Shown: one piece after another, positions 10,184 through 20,922 of the stretch
How positions within the stretch are numbered: the stretch's first letter is position 1
How the letters are laid out: each line of letters begins with the position of its first letter
Assembly (NCBI GenBank): GCA_963693285.1
Contig: OY848917.1
Coordinates: 24,548,745 to 24,612,744, forward strand
DNA from: Xestospongia muta
Lineage: Eukaryota; Porifera; Demospongiae; Haplosclerida; Petrosiidae
Reading direction: 5' to 3'
DNA length: 64,000 nucleotides
Translations under genes and position numbers: made by a program
Notes under the pieces: generated by a model
What the model was told of the DNA's origin: nothing
The model's database searches: none
The model's input: only the letters and a program-made list of their open reading frames with translations

Positions 10184-11176
10184 CTCATATCAATTTGCAC
10201 TGTATTAGATTAGTTGACAGTAATTCTAAATTTTAATTTGCCCTTAAAATGTAAACCATTCACCTTTTCAACAAAACTAATTTTAACTAATTGATCTTCG
10301 GTAACACAAGAAAGCTATGCCAAATACTTTTTCTCAATGTAACTTATATAATTTGTATTGTATTAGAATAGCTGGTAATAACAATATTAGTGGCATAGTA
10401 TAATTGTGCTCTTATTTTGCAAACTATAAACATTTAACTTTGAAACCCAACTGTATATTTTGACATGTCATTCCGTGCTAACTAAGTAGTTTAATTTACC
10501 ATTAGAGACTGATTCTTTTAACTACTTGTTCTATAGTCACTTGATTTGTACGCATCCCAATCAAAATTAACACATGGATTGAAAAGTATTAACAACATAT
10601 ACTATTATTTCACTACAATATATAACATACTATTCAAAACATATATTATTACTAATTAAATATAGAACAGCATAGTTTCTGTAGTCGACTTTCTAAAAGG
10701 ATGTGTGTGTAGTATGAGAGTTTTTTATTATAAATCCCACAGCCCTTACACAGCAAAGAACAGATTACATAGTGACAGGTCTTATATAAACTGTCACACA
10801 CCAAAGCTACCATAAATTACCTATAGAGCCAGACATGTACTCAGATAGGTCATGTCACGAATGACCAGACCTAAATATAGTTTCCTCCCTAGACACTTAC
10901 TCGGTAACAACTGTTCTTATCCTATCCTCCAGCATGTAGTGTGTAGGATATGAATGTTGTATTAGATAGTATGAACATGCTCATGATCAGTGGTTGGATG
11001 TGAACATATAATTGTTCTTCGTCAGTTTGTATATCTCTTTGCTGTTGAGGTATCTTTTATAATCATTTCTCCTGGTCAACTACATTTATTATATTGGTGA
11101 TGAGGATGACTACAGTACCTATTAGCATGTTTGTTCATATAGAACAGTTCAAAGACAAGACTTAAGTATTATCAGA
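10184..11176. other. EF-hand 3' flank (unit 1)
   Basis: Conserved with 17,586-18,545 and 51,655-52,560. The first part holds the 3' UTR, including a degraded echo of the gene's own last codons (CAAGAAAGCTATGCCAAATAC near 10,307). No further gene is seen. Confidence 0.55.
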
Positions 11177-11705
11177 ACCCTCATAAAAGGACAATGATTA
11201 CTCATCTCTTCTCTCGACTTTTAACCTTCCTACCCACTCAATTTGTCACTCTATTTTCAAATAATGTCTTCTCTATAAAATTACTAACAACCTCCTCTAT
11301 TCTCCTTCTGATATTTTCATTCACAAACCTCTGCCAAGCTATGCTTCTCGTTGCTTTGATCCTCTCACCTTTACCATAACTTTTTCTCACTCATCTGCTT
11401 CACAAAACTCATTTGTCCCTTCTGTTCTCTCTCTGTGGAATTCACTTCCTTATCATGTAAAATCTAGCTCATCTCTAAACACTTTTAAATCTAAAGTAAA
11501 TATGCTTCTTTACTAAACATCATTTATCACACAAAAACCTATCATATACTATTAGTCACTTATTTTATCTCTGAGTTATTAATAATACTATCTCCTGTAC
11601 TTTAATACCTTAATTTTGTTTTATTTATTATTGTTCTATTCTGTTTGTGCCCTATTATTGTTTGTGTAAAATTATTTCTCATTTGTGTTAATTTTAGTAA
11701 GTGTA
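11177..11705 (+). mobile_element. Non-LTR retrotransposon (CR1/L2-like) 3' remnant
   Basis: A degraded frame ends with the pattern typical of the last part of a LINE ORF2: FVPSVLSLWNSLPYHVKSS then LNTFKSKV. A T-rich 3' UTR follows. Frameshifts interrupt it; only the last ~100 codons can be followed. A sister copy sits in the same cassette position at 18,546-19,110, so the insertion predates the duplication of units 1 and 2. Confidence 0.65.
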
Positions 11706-12535
11706 AGTGAAATTTCACTTGTTGCTGGAACTTAATTGTTACTTTCTGAAGCAGCCAATTAAAGTACATACCGGATGTATATATACATTTTATTTAACTG
11801 TCAATGGTAATTTAACGCACACGGATGCAAAATTGCATTCAACTGGGTGGTTCGAACTATGGCGGGATGGAAATTTGCATCCTTCACTATGAACGCCTGC
11901 CAAGATGGGTATTTTTTGCAAAAGGGAACCTAAAGTATTCAGAGTGTCTTTTACTGTATTCCACCTAACTAGCTATGGCTGTAATATTATTACAAGAAAC
12001 AAGAACTTACTACGGTCGATGATCCTTTACCGATTCAAAGTGCAACTCCACCCATATAAATTGACTGGGTGTGATGGTGAGGTGTGTCCAAGAAAAGCTT
12101 CGTCGTGCATTAGTTTGCATCGTTTGGCTTAGAACAAAGTGTGAATAGACTCCCCACACAACGAAGAGATCAACTGTATGTTCATAGACATGATTAGTCA
12201 AGTTCTACTACTTCGGAACTGGCTTTAAATTGTAGACGCTTTTTTGTCATAGTTATACTACAGAGTTGAGCTTGCATTTTATGGTTTTTCTTGTTGTTAC
12301 GGTAACTTACTTACGCTGTCACATTAATTACTTACCTGTAAGCGTCATTTAGTTGCTATAGTAAGCTTTTAAAGTGTTGCTATTGTTGAAAAAGTATTAT
12401 TGCAAAGTACTCGCCCATAGGCGTGATTACAATTAATTTACTCCGCCCTTCAAAACGATAAATGCTGACAGTGAATGTGGAAGTGTTCAATAGTGTTCAA
12501 TAGTTGTGATCTAAGGTGTTGTCACCAGTTCAAGT
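11706..12535. other. Upstream block of MGQSFG gene 2
   Basis: Conserved with 19,111-19,933. The central ~650 bases (about 11,813-12,461) are absent from units 1 and 4, either a deletion shared by those two or an insertion shared by units 2 and 3. It contains GCCCATAGGCGTGATTAC and a GC-richer tract that may belong to the promoter. No coding sequence is supported. Confidence 0.5.
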
Positions 12536-13120
12536 ATGGGTCAATCTTTTGGATTATCATTTAATCCACTTGTTGATGATCCAGATCAACAGAAACCTCC
12601 TAAAGAAAAGTACCTTGACAAGTTTAAAGAGTTCTGGGATTCCAATTTGCCACTAATTGCTAAAAATACTAAGACAACATGGTATGGACAAACCGTGAAC
12701 AACTCCAGTAATGATCGTGGTATAGCTTTTAAAAACACTGAATTTGAAAACTGTGGGTTTGTCATCGTTCTTTCAGCAAATAAAGTACCGTCTGTAGAAA
12801 ATTTTGTTTTTGTAGAATTAAAGTGTTGTCCTTTGCCACTACAAAGAAAGTTTGTAGTTAATGACAATGTTATTAATATTACAATGTCTGCTGAAGATAT
12901 TTTTCTCCACGTCTGGGAGAGTCTAGAAGAGACTGGTGCTCTTCAAAACTATAAGTCTCATTGTCTTCCTTTTTCTGCTAGTTTGCTTAGGAAACTTGGT
13001 AAGAGTATTGATAGCCACACACTTGGACAGCTACCTACTCTTGAATATGATCAAGAATTATCTTCATTGGAGAAACCTATGACTTTGTGTTCAAAAGTTG
13101 AAGCAATGGATGAACATTAA
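12536..13120 (+). CDS. MGQSFG-family protein, copy 2
   Basis: 194 aa, intronless, nearly identical to copies 1 and 3. The ATG lies in the same strong context. Upstream frames are out of register here, which supports MGQSFG as the true N-terminus in all copies. The conserved Cys in the C-terminal block is preceded by His (KSHCLP) where the other copies have Arg. Function unknown; see copy 1 for the possible relation to the LRAT-like proteins. The forkhead gene that should follow has lost its DNA-binding exons, so this MGQSFG gene survives without its usual neighbour. Confidence 0.6.
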   Translation: MGQSFGLSFNPLVDDPDQQKPPKEKYLDKFKEFWDSNLPLIAKNTKTTWYGQTVNNSSNDRGIAFKNTEFENCGFVIVLSANKVPSVENFVFVELKCCPLPLQRKFVVNDNVINITMSAEDIFLHVWESLEETGALQNYKSHCLPFSASLLRKLGKSIDSHTLGQLPTLEYDQELSSLEKPMTLCSKVEAMDEH

Positions 13121-13250
13121 CCACAAATATATAAATAATTAGAATATTTTATATTATTGATATCCAAATCCATGACTATTGTTATTTAGTTGACAAGCTG
13201 TTTTTGAAAGTTTTACACAATAACAATTATATAAAGCTAAACGAAATTGA

Positions 13251-13370
13251 TGACCCCGTCGCGTTTTGGGCCTATCTTAAATCGTCCTATAGCCATGCGC
13301 AATAGACCACATGGCTATAGGACGATCTTAAGATCGTCCTAGCGGGTGGGTTTAGGGTTTAGGGTTTAGA
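13251..13370. repeat. Foldback hairpin and plant-type telomere-like repeats at a rearrangement breakpoint
   Basis: ATCGTCCTATAGCCATG (13,281-13,297) pairs with CATGGCTATAGGACGAT (13,310-13,326) around a 12-base loop. A third ATCGTCCTA follows, then GGG and (TTTAGGG)x2 plus a partial copy at 13,348-13,369. Cassette homology with units 1, 3 and 4 ends exactly before this block. Confidence 0.75.
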
Positions 13371-13811
13371 TACTGGAGGACACTAGTAGCATAGCAATTG
13401 GTAGCTGTGTTGGTGATACCATGGGCAGAAGGCTGTAATACTATTGATACAGCATGGCTATAATCTTATTCTCATGAATACACGTGTATAGTTTGTGAAC
13501 GAGTGGACCAGTATTGAATAAAAGAGTTAAAAATTGAAGAATAACCTTCTCCGACTAATGGACACTCAAAATAATTTGAGGTCGATATGACAATATTCCA
13601 TGCTACCACGAGGCCTGTTCTGACTGTTGGTTTAAGTGTTTGGTCCTTCTTGAGCAACCACACTATAATCTTAAGAATATTTTGAACTGTACGAATGGTG
13701 CACATCAAGCATGGGACCAAGTACATCTGTAAGGACTTAAGTAAAGTACAAGTACTTTTAAAACATTTAAAATACAAGTACAAGCTCCAATAATGAAGAT
13801 CAAGCAGTATT
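13371..13811. repeat. Dispersed repeat replacing forkhead exons 1-6 (unit 2)
   Basis: Matches 29,425-29,860 and, in part, 32,609-32,800. Its right end is rich in AAGTACAAGTACTT motifs, a pattern seen at ends of some hAT-type elements. It lies where the forkhead DNA-binding exons should be. The family is uncertain. Confidence 0.6.
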
Positions 13812-14297
13812 TTGACAATAGTTACAAACAGCCATAAGCTAAGAAACAAAAAACATCTCAATTTTTGATTCTACTACAATGTTGGAAGCTATTGAAAATG
13901 AACATAAGATACCAACATTACCAGATTACAAATATACATTGGATCAGGGCAATTACCTAAATGAGAAAACAAGTGAGAAAACAATTAATGACATACATGT
14001 TGACATTGACAAAAAAGATAGTGAAAGAAGAGGTATAATAACACTAAAACGTACAATAGTTCCACTTTAAATAATACACTGATTGATATAGATATGAAAT
14101 CAAATGACAATGTGAACATTCCTATCCATACTGTTTTCTTTACTAATGAAAACTCACTAGAAATATCACAAGCTATAGTAACACCTTCTGTCAGCTCAAG
14201 CTCATCTTATTACTCACTATCTGATTGTGTACATCATTATATGTCAGATGACATCAATGAACATGAAATAAATGAGCTCTATGTTTTATATGTATAA
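13812..14297 (+). pseudogene. Forkhead gene, last two exons only (copy 2)
   Basis: The exon at ~13,812-14,033 and the last exon at ~14,092-14,297 match exons 7 and 8 of the intact gene at 45.5-48.0 kb. The end of exon 7 keeps SERRG and a GTATAA donor. The last exon keeps the Ser-rich stretch and the final stop. All exons for the forkhead DNA-binding domain have been replaced by a repeat, so no transcription factor can be made. Confidence 0.8.
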
Positions 14298-16929
14298 TTA
14301 TAACCTTTATTATTGTTGTCAACTGTAGTTATTGTCATTGTCAATACTAATAATAGAATTCTGCACTTCAAACAATCTGCTTTTTCATATTGGGATACCT
14401 TCTTGGAATATTTTGATTTGAGGAAATTAAGATAATAACCATGGTCATCATTGTCAGTTCTGTAGTGAGCATTAGAATTGTTAAAGACTACTGCTTTCTA
14501 TATTGAAACGAATGTATTATTTCTATGAAATTAATAATAATTATAAAATGAATATAATGAAACAAATACCTTTATAAAAATGGATGGCAAACTTATTTCT
14601 TAAACCATCCATGTATATGTGTTCTGTGTACTTAATCTTCAAGGACAAGACTTGAGTATTATCAGAACTGATAATTAGCAGATTATTTACATCATGATCA
14701 TATTTATCATGCATGTAGTTCATTTACTATTATCAACTAAAATGTTTGTTAGTTTGTCTACAGATAACTTTAATATCATTGTTAGTCCAGCTTGAGGCTG
14801 AAATTTGACTCGACAGTCTGTCAAACAGATCTATATATTAGCAGGATGTTCATATACTGTAGCTCCTCCTAGCTACTAGACAAATTTGCATAAATAAAAT
14901 GATTCCAACAACCAAATACTCCAATGATGCTACCACTATGAATTAACCATAATTTTTATACTAATAATTATTATATACATTACATATGTTTCCATATGTG
15001 AAATTGATATTATTTTCTCTTCTTTAGCTTCAGAATAGGAATTTGCATGAAAATCTTAATGATGAAAAAAAATTAAATATATTTAAAATGTCATTAGAAT
15101 AAAGTGCATCGTATCACACACTATTGAAGAAGGTATAATTGAATAAATTCCTGTGAAAAATCATTAAAATAATGTAGATATATCCTCAAACATGACTACA
15201 GTAAAAAAAATGACAGTATAGAAATTCTACATAGCTAGCAACAGTAAAGCTGATTTTTAAATGTCAAGATAATGTGAAGATAAACATAAAAAAGCATACT
15301 CCAAATAGCAATACAAGGTTTAAATTTATTTTAAATTTAATTTAAATAGTCTATATGAGAATATGGCTGTGAGAGTTTGCTGTGTGTCTGCTAGTATTCA
15401 TTACCATTGTTCAAAGTAACCAAACTAACATGCACCAATCAACTGCTGTATTTGTCAGTTATAGAACTTGTAACTTTTTGGGCTGACTAATAATTTATTA
15501 ACAGTTTATAAATAGTCCATAACTAGTTAATAACTACAAGTACTTGTATACTATATAAAGCTGTTTTTTTCTACTGAATTATTAGTGAGTGGTCTAAAGA
15601 CCACTGATGTACTGATTTAAAGTACTAGCTATTAGTAATATTAGTGATACTTGAAAGCAAGTGGAAAATGTTGACCTTATTCATGGCTCTATTATCTCAG
15701 TGGTACATCATGGTGGCGATTATGTAAAATATTGTATACCTTAACAATCTAAGTACATTCCAATTACTAAAATACTTTGACATGTGCATTATTATAGTTA
15801 GCATTGAACAAATATGCTACTAAGTGATGGTATAACCCATTAACAGCAACACTATAGTGTATACATGCTCTCGAAATATTTATCTCATACTGCCAGCAAA
15901 TCAAATGTCACCTAGAGAAAAAAGTGCATGATATATAATATATTGTATATACATGTACATGTACTTTGGTAGATGACTCATGCTTCATTAATCAGTAGTG
16001 TGTACTGAACTACAAATACATTATTAGTGCTATTTTTATCTTCTTTTCTAAAATATTAAATGATAATAACATATATTCAAGTAATATCTGAAGTAGTTAA
16101 ATTAACAAAGGAAGAACATTTCAATATGTGCAAATTTCTGAGAACATTCATGATGAGAATGAACGATAGCTCTCTCATACACTTATTAGCTTGACTGTTG
16201 GTCAGTTCAGATAATTCATTGAAATATCAAACATCTTTTACTCGTAGTTTCAATTATTGGATAATGCACAAAAAATCAGCTTTACTTTGATTATGAGAAT
16301 AATTCATTTCACTGTAAAATTGATTAGTTAATTTAAAAGATTGCACGTTCATTTATGTCACATATAATACATGATAAGATATAAATTGAGAAGTGATAAA
16401 CATCAATTGTTTTTATTGTTAATATAATTATACTGATTGACAGTTGTTTTGTTTACATTCATAAGGTAATAAAATGCACTAAAGTGCTTAACCTCGCTGT
16501 GGTGGGCAGTGTAGATCTATTCTGCAGAGTGCAGAGTGCATGTCCATTTAACATTCTACAAGCTTAAATGTATAGTAAATTATTAATGGCTCAGCTTTAC
16601 TCTGACAATAGTCAACTTACTGGCCAATTTGCAAACTATTTGACCATAAGGCACTACCAAGCAAATTTCTTTATTCTTTTTAGCCTTCTCATGTGACGTA
16701 TACCAGACAAAATATATCTTACATCAGTTACATGATGCGCAAGCTGATTATTGATGACTCAGCATTTCTCTTCAATCAAATGGAAAAAAAGCTTTGCCGT
16801 TTAGTGCGTCTACTGGGTACTTTGCACTCTAATTGACAACAGGTCCAATACTTTTTAACTTCTTAGTAAAAGTTAGTGATTCTCTTACTAGAACGCCTGG
16901 GTACGAGGCTAACTCAATACGTTACTCAC
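14298..16929. other. Conserved cassette spacer (unit 2)
   Basis: Non-coding; matches the unit 1 spacer on both sides of its Copia insertion, and unit 4. It gives the empty target site of Copia 1 near 15,550-15,570. Confidence 0.6.
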
Positions 16930-16943
16930 TGCGCATGCGTCAT
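16930..16943 (+). promoter_or_regulatory. NRF-1-like element upstream of EF-hand copy 2
   Basis: TGCGCATGCGTCAT, identical to 9,529-9,542, kept ahead of the frameshifted copy. Confidence 0.45.
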
Positions 16944-17023
16944 AGTTTTTGGAATCTAATTAATGGATTGTATATATAATATTGGTAGTAGGAGTTTGAT
17001 TACTTTAATCGACGTAGCTCGCG

Positions 17024-17585
17024 ATGGCAAGACGCCTCTGTACTCTCGTTTCTTCATCTTCTCTGCCAAGCTTTCTGCGGGGGACACAAATCAGAATGAC
17101 TGCCTCCTTCACAGATAATCCTGACTGGATAAAAAAAAATGAAAATGCGTTTTGCCTTACTGGATGTAGATAAGAATGGCATTGTCAATCAAGACGATGT
17201 AGCTCTCCTTGCTAAAAAGATAGCAGCCTATCGAAAGGAAGGCGAAGGTGCTGAGAAAAACTATTTCAAGATTATAAAAGCTGTAACTACATTAGAGTTA
17301 GCGAACATGGACGAAGAAACGTTTTTACAACAAATGAAACAATTTGTCTTACAGCCAAACGCTAAAGAACGGGTGAAAGAAGTTGCTGATATGGTCTTCG
17401 GTGTCATTGATGCTAACAATGATGGAATTATTTCTTATGACGAATTCTGTCAGTTTTTAAAAGCAATAAATGCCAATCGGGAGTTAATTGACACACTTTT
17501 CAAACAAGCTGATACCAACAAGGATGGTGTCATTGATCATTTGGAAGCACAAGAAAGCTTTATCAAGTATTTTTTCTCAACCTAA
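17024..17585 (+). pseudogene. EF-hand protein copy 2, frameshifted in an A-run
   Basis: Same gene as 9,623-10,183. The A-run after CTGGAT has nine A (17,131-17,139) instead of eight, which shifts the frame after ~36 codons. The remaining frame is open from an internal Met at 17,139 to 17,585 (148 aa) and retains all three EF-hand loops. It could still give a leaderless cytosolic protein if translation starts there. A sequencing or assembly slip in the homopolymer is an alternative. Confidence 0.75.
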
Positions 17586-18545
17586 CTCATATCAATTTGC
17601 ACTGTATTAGATTAGTTGACAGTAATTCTAAATTTTAATTTGCCCTTAAAATGTAAACAATTCACCTTTTCAACAAAACTAATTTTAACTAATTGATCTT
17701 CGAAAACGCAAGAACGCTATGCCAAATACTTTTTCTCAATGTAACTTATATAATTTGTATTGTATTAGAATAGCTGGTAATAACAATATTAGTGGCATAG
17801 TATAATTGTGCTCTTATTTTGCAAACTATATATATAAACATTTAACTTTTGAAACCCAACTGTATATTTTGACTTGTCATTCTGTGCTAGTTATGTAGTT
17901 TAATTTACCATCACAGGCTGAATCTTTTAACAACTTGTTGTATGGTCACTTGACTTGTACGCATCTCAATCAAAATTAACATATGCATTGAAAAGTATTA
18001 ACAAGACATACTATTATTTCACTACAATATATAACATACTATTCAAAACATATATATTATTACTAATTAAGTATAGAACAGTCTAATTTCTGTAGTTCGA
18101 CTTCCTAAAAGGATGTGTGTGTAGTATGAGAGTTTTTTTATTTTAAATCCCACAGCCCTTACACAGCAAAGAATAGATTACATAGTGACAGGTCTTATAT
18201 AAACTGTCACACACCAAACTACGATAAAATACTCAGATAGGTCACACCACACATGGCCAGACCTAAATATAGTTTCCTCCCTAGACACCTACTCGGTAAC
18301 AACTGTTCTTATCCTATCCTCCAGAGTGTAGTGTGTAGGATGTGAATGTTGCTCATGATCAGTGGTTGGATGTGAACATATAAATGTTCTTCGTCAGTTT
18401 GTATATCTCTTTGTTGTTGAGTTGTCTTTTATAATCATTTCTCCTGGTCAACTACATTTATTACATTGGTGATGAGGATGACTACAGTACCTATTAGCAC
18501 ATTTGTTCACATAGAACAGTTCAAGGACAAGACTTGAGTATTATC
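17586..18545. other. EF-hand 3' flank (unit 2)
   Basis: Non-coding and homologous to 10,184-11,176. No gene is seen. Confidence 0.55.
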
Positions 18546-19110
18546 AGAACCCTCATAAATGGACAATGATTAATAAATGGACAATGATTACTCATCTCTT
18601 CTCTCAACTTTTAACCTTCTGACAACTCAATTTGTCGTGCTGTTTTCAAATCATGTCTTCTCTACAGAATTACTAACAACCTCTTCTATACTCCTTCTAA
18701 ATATTTTCATTCACAAACCTTTGCCAAGCTATGCTTCTCGTCGCTTTGATCCTCTCACCTTTACCATAACTTTTTCTCACTCATCTGCTTCACAAAACTC
18801 ATTTGTCCCTTCTGTTCTCTCTCTGTGGAATTCACTTCCTTATCATGTAAAATCTAGCTCATCTCTAAACACTATTAAATCTAAAGTAAATATGCTTCTT
18901 TACTAACCATCAACTCACCATCATTTATCATACTAAAACCTATCATATACTATCAGTCACTTATTTTATCTCTGTGTTATTAATAATACTATATCCTGTA
19001 CTTTAATACCTTAATTTTGTTTTATTTTTTATTGTTCTATTCTGTTTATGCCCTATTATTGTTTGTGTAGAACTATTTCTCATTTGTGTTAATTTTAGTA
19101 AGTGTACGTG
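18546..19110 (+). mobile_element. Non-LTR retrotransposon 3' remnant, second copy
   Basis: The clearer copy of the relic at 11.2 kb. The frame 18,577-18,906 ends SFVPSVLSLWNSLPYHVK, then SLNTIKSKVNMLLY and a stop, the usual C-terminal signature of CR1/L2/RTE-type ORF2. A T-rich tail follows. It reads as the duplicate of the first copy, not an independent insertion. Confidence 0.68.
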
Positions 19111-19933
19111 AAATTTCACTTGTTGCTAGAACTTAATTGTTACTTTTTGAAGCAGCCAATTAAAGTACATACTGAATGTATATATGCATTTAATTTAACT
19201 GTCAATGGTAATTTAACGCACACGGATGCAAAATTGCATTCAACTGGGTGGTTCGAACTATGGCGGGGATGAAAATTTGCATCCTCACTATGAACGCCTG
19301 CCAAGAAAGGTATTTTTTGCAAAAGGGAACCTTAAGTATTCAGGGTGTCTTTTACTGTATTCCGCCTAACTAGCTATGGCTGTAATATTATTACAAGAAA
19401 CAAAAACTTACTACGGTCGATGAACCTTTACCGATTCAAAGTGCGACCCCACCCATATAAATTGACTGGGTGTGGTAGTGAGGTGTGTCCAAGAAACCGT
19501 CGTGCATTAGTTTGCATCGTTTGGCTTAGAACAAAGTGTGAATAGACTCCCCACACAACGAAGAGCTCAACTGTATGTTCATAGATATGATTAGTCAAGT
19601 TCTAGTGCTTCGGAACTGGCTTTAAATTGTAGACGTTTTTTTGTCATAGTATACTACAGAGTTGAGCTTGCATTTTATGGTTTTTCTTGTTGTTACGGTA
19701 ACTTACCTACGCTGCCACACTAATTACTTACTTGTAAGCATCATTTAGTTGCTATAGTGAGCTTTTAAAGTGTTGCTATTGTTGAAAAAGCATAATTGCA
19801 AAGTACTCGCCCATAGGCGTGATTACAATTAATTTACTCCGCCCTTCAAAACGATAAATGCTGACAGTGAATGTGGAAGTGTTCAATAGTGTTCAATAGT
19901 TGTGATCCTCTAGGTATTGTCACCAGTTCAAGT
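19111..19933. other. Upstream block of MGQSFG gene 3
   Basis: Homologous to 11,706-12,535, including the ~650-base segment absent in units 1 and 4. Confidence 0.5.
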
Positions 19934-20518
19934 ATGGGTCAATCTTTTGGATTATCATTTAATCCACTTGTTGATGATCCAGATCAACAGAAACCTCTTA
20001 AAGAAAAGTACCTTGACAAGTTTAAAGAGTTCTGGGATTCCAATTTGCCACTAATTGCTAAAAATACTAAGACAACATGGTATGGACAAACCGTGAACAA
20101 CTCCAGTAATGATCGTGGTATAGCTTTTAAAAACACTGAATTTGGAAACTGTGGATTTGTCATCGTTCTTTCAGCAAATAAAGTACCGTCTGTAGAAAAT
20201 TTTGTTTTTGTAGAATTAAAGTGTTGTCCTTTGCCACTACAAAGAAAGTTTGTAATTGATGATGAGTTTGTTAACGTTACGATGTCTGCTGAAGATATTT
20301 TTCTCCACGTCTGGGAGAGTCTAGAAGAGACTGGTGCTCTTCAAAACTATAAGTCTCGTTGTCTTCCTTTCTCTGCTAGTTTGCTTACAAAACTTGGTAA
20401 GAGTATTGATAGCCACACACTTGGACAGCTACCTACTCTTGAATATGATCAAGAATTATCTTCATTGGAGAAACCTATGATTTTGTGTTCAAAAGTTGAA
20501 GCAATGGATGAACATTAA
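19934..20518 (+). CDS. MGQSFG-family protein, copy 3
   Basis: 194 aa, intronless, open. It differs from copies 1 and 2 mostly in a short block after QRKFV (IDDEFVNVTM instead of VNDNVINITM), which resembles copy 4 and hints at gene conversion or shared ancestry. The C-terminal KSRCLPFSASLLTKLG block is intact. No signal peptide or membrane segment is evident. Followed, as in units 1 and 4, by the forkhead gene. Confidence 0.6.
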   Translation: MGQSFGLSFNPLVDDPDQQKPLKEKYLDKFKEFWDSNLPLIAKNTKTTWYGQTVNNSSNDRGIAFKNTEFGNCGFVIVLSANKVPSVENFVFVELKCCPLPLQRKFVIDDEFVNVTMSAEDIFLHVWESLEETGALQNYKSRCLPFSASLLTKLGKSIDSHTLGQLPTLEYDQELSSLEKPMILCSKVEAMDEH

Positions 20519-20922
20519 CCACAAATATATAAATAATTAGAATATTTTATATTATTAATACCTACATCCTTGACTATTGTTATTTAGTTGACAAGCTGTT
20601 TTTGAATGTTTTACACAATAACAATTATATAAAGCTAAATGAAATTGATTTGATATTATACACTTATATTGATATCAGTGCAATAGCTAACTCGTAACTG
20701 AGGTGATTACAGTCCACAAACATTGGCTTATATAGTAAGCATAATGTGTCATAGATATTACTATTAATGTTAGTGTATCTGTAGTTCTAATGTTTGCTTA
20801 TAATGTCATCAGTATGAAAAATTTAAACCAATTTGACCTCTGCTATAGTAGCGTACGTAAAAAATGCTACTTCTGTTTTCAAATTTGAAGTTACTGTATC
20901 TACAGTTCCAGTACGTTTTGGC

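Noticed and set aside
11849..11858. GGTTCGAACT resembling a tRNA B-box (possible tRNA gene or SINE)
   Set aside because: No A-box at the right distance and no cloverleaf; the match is likely chance.
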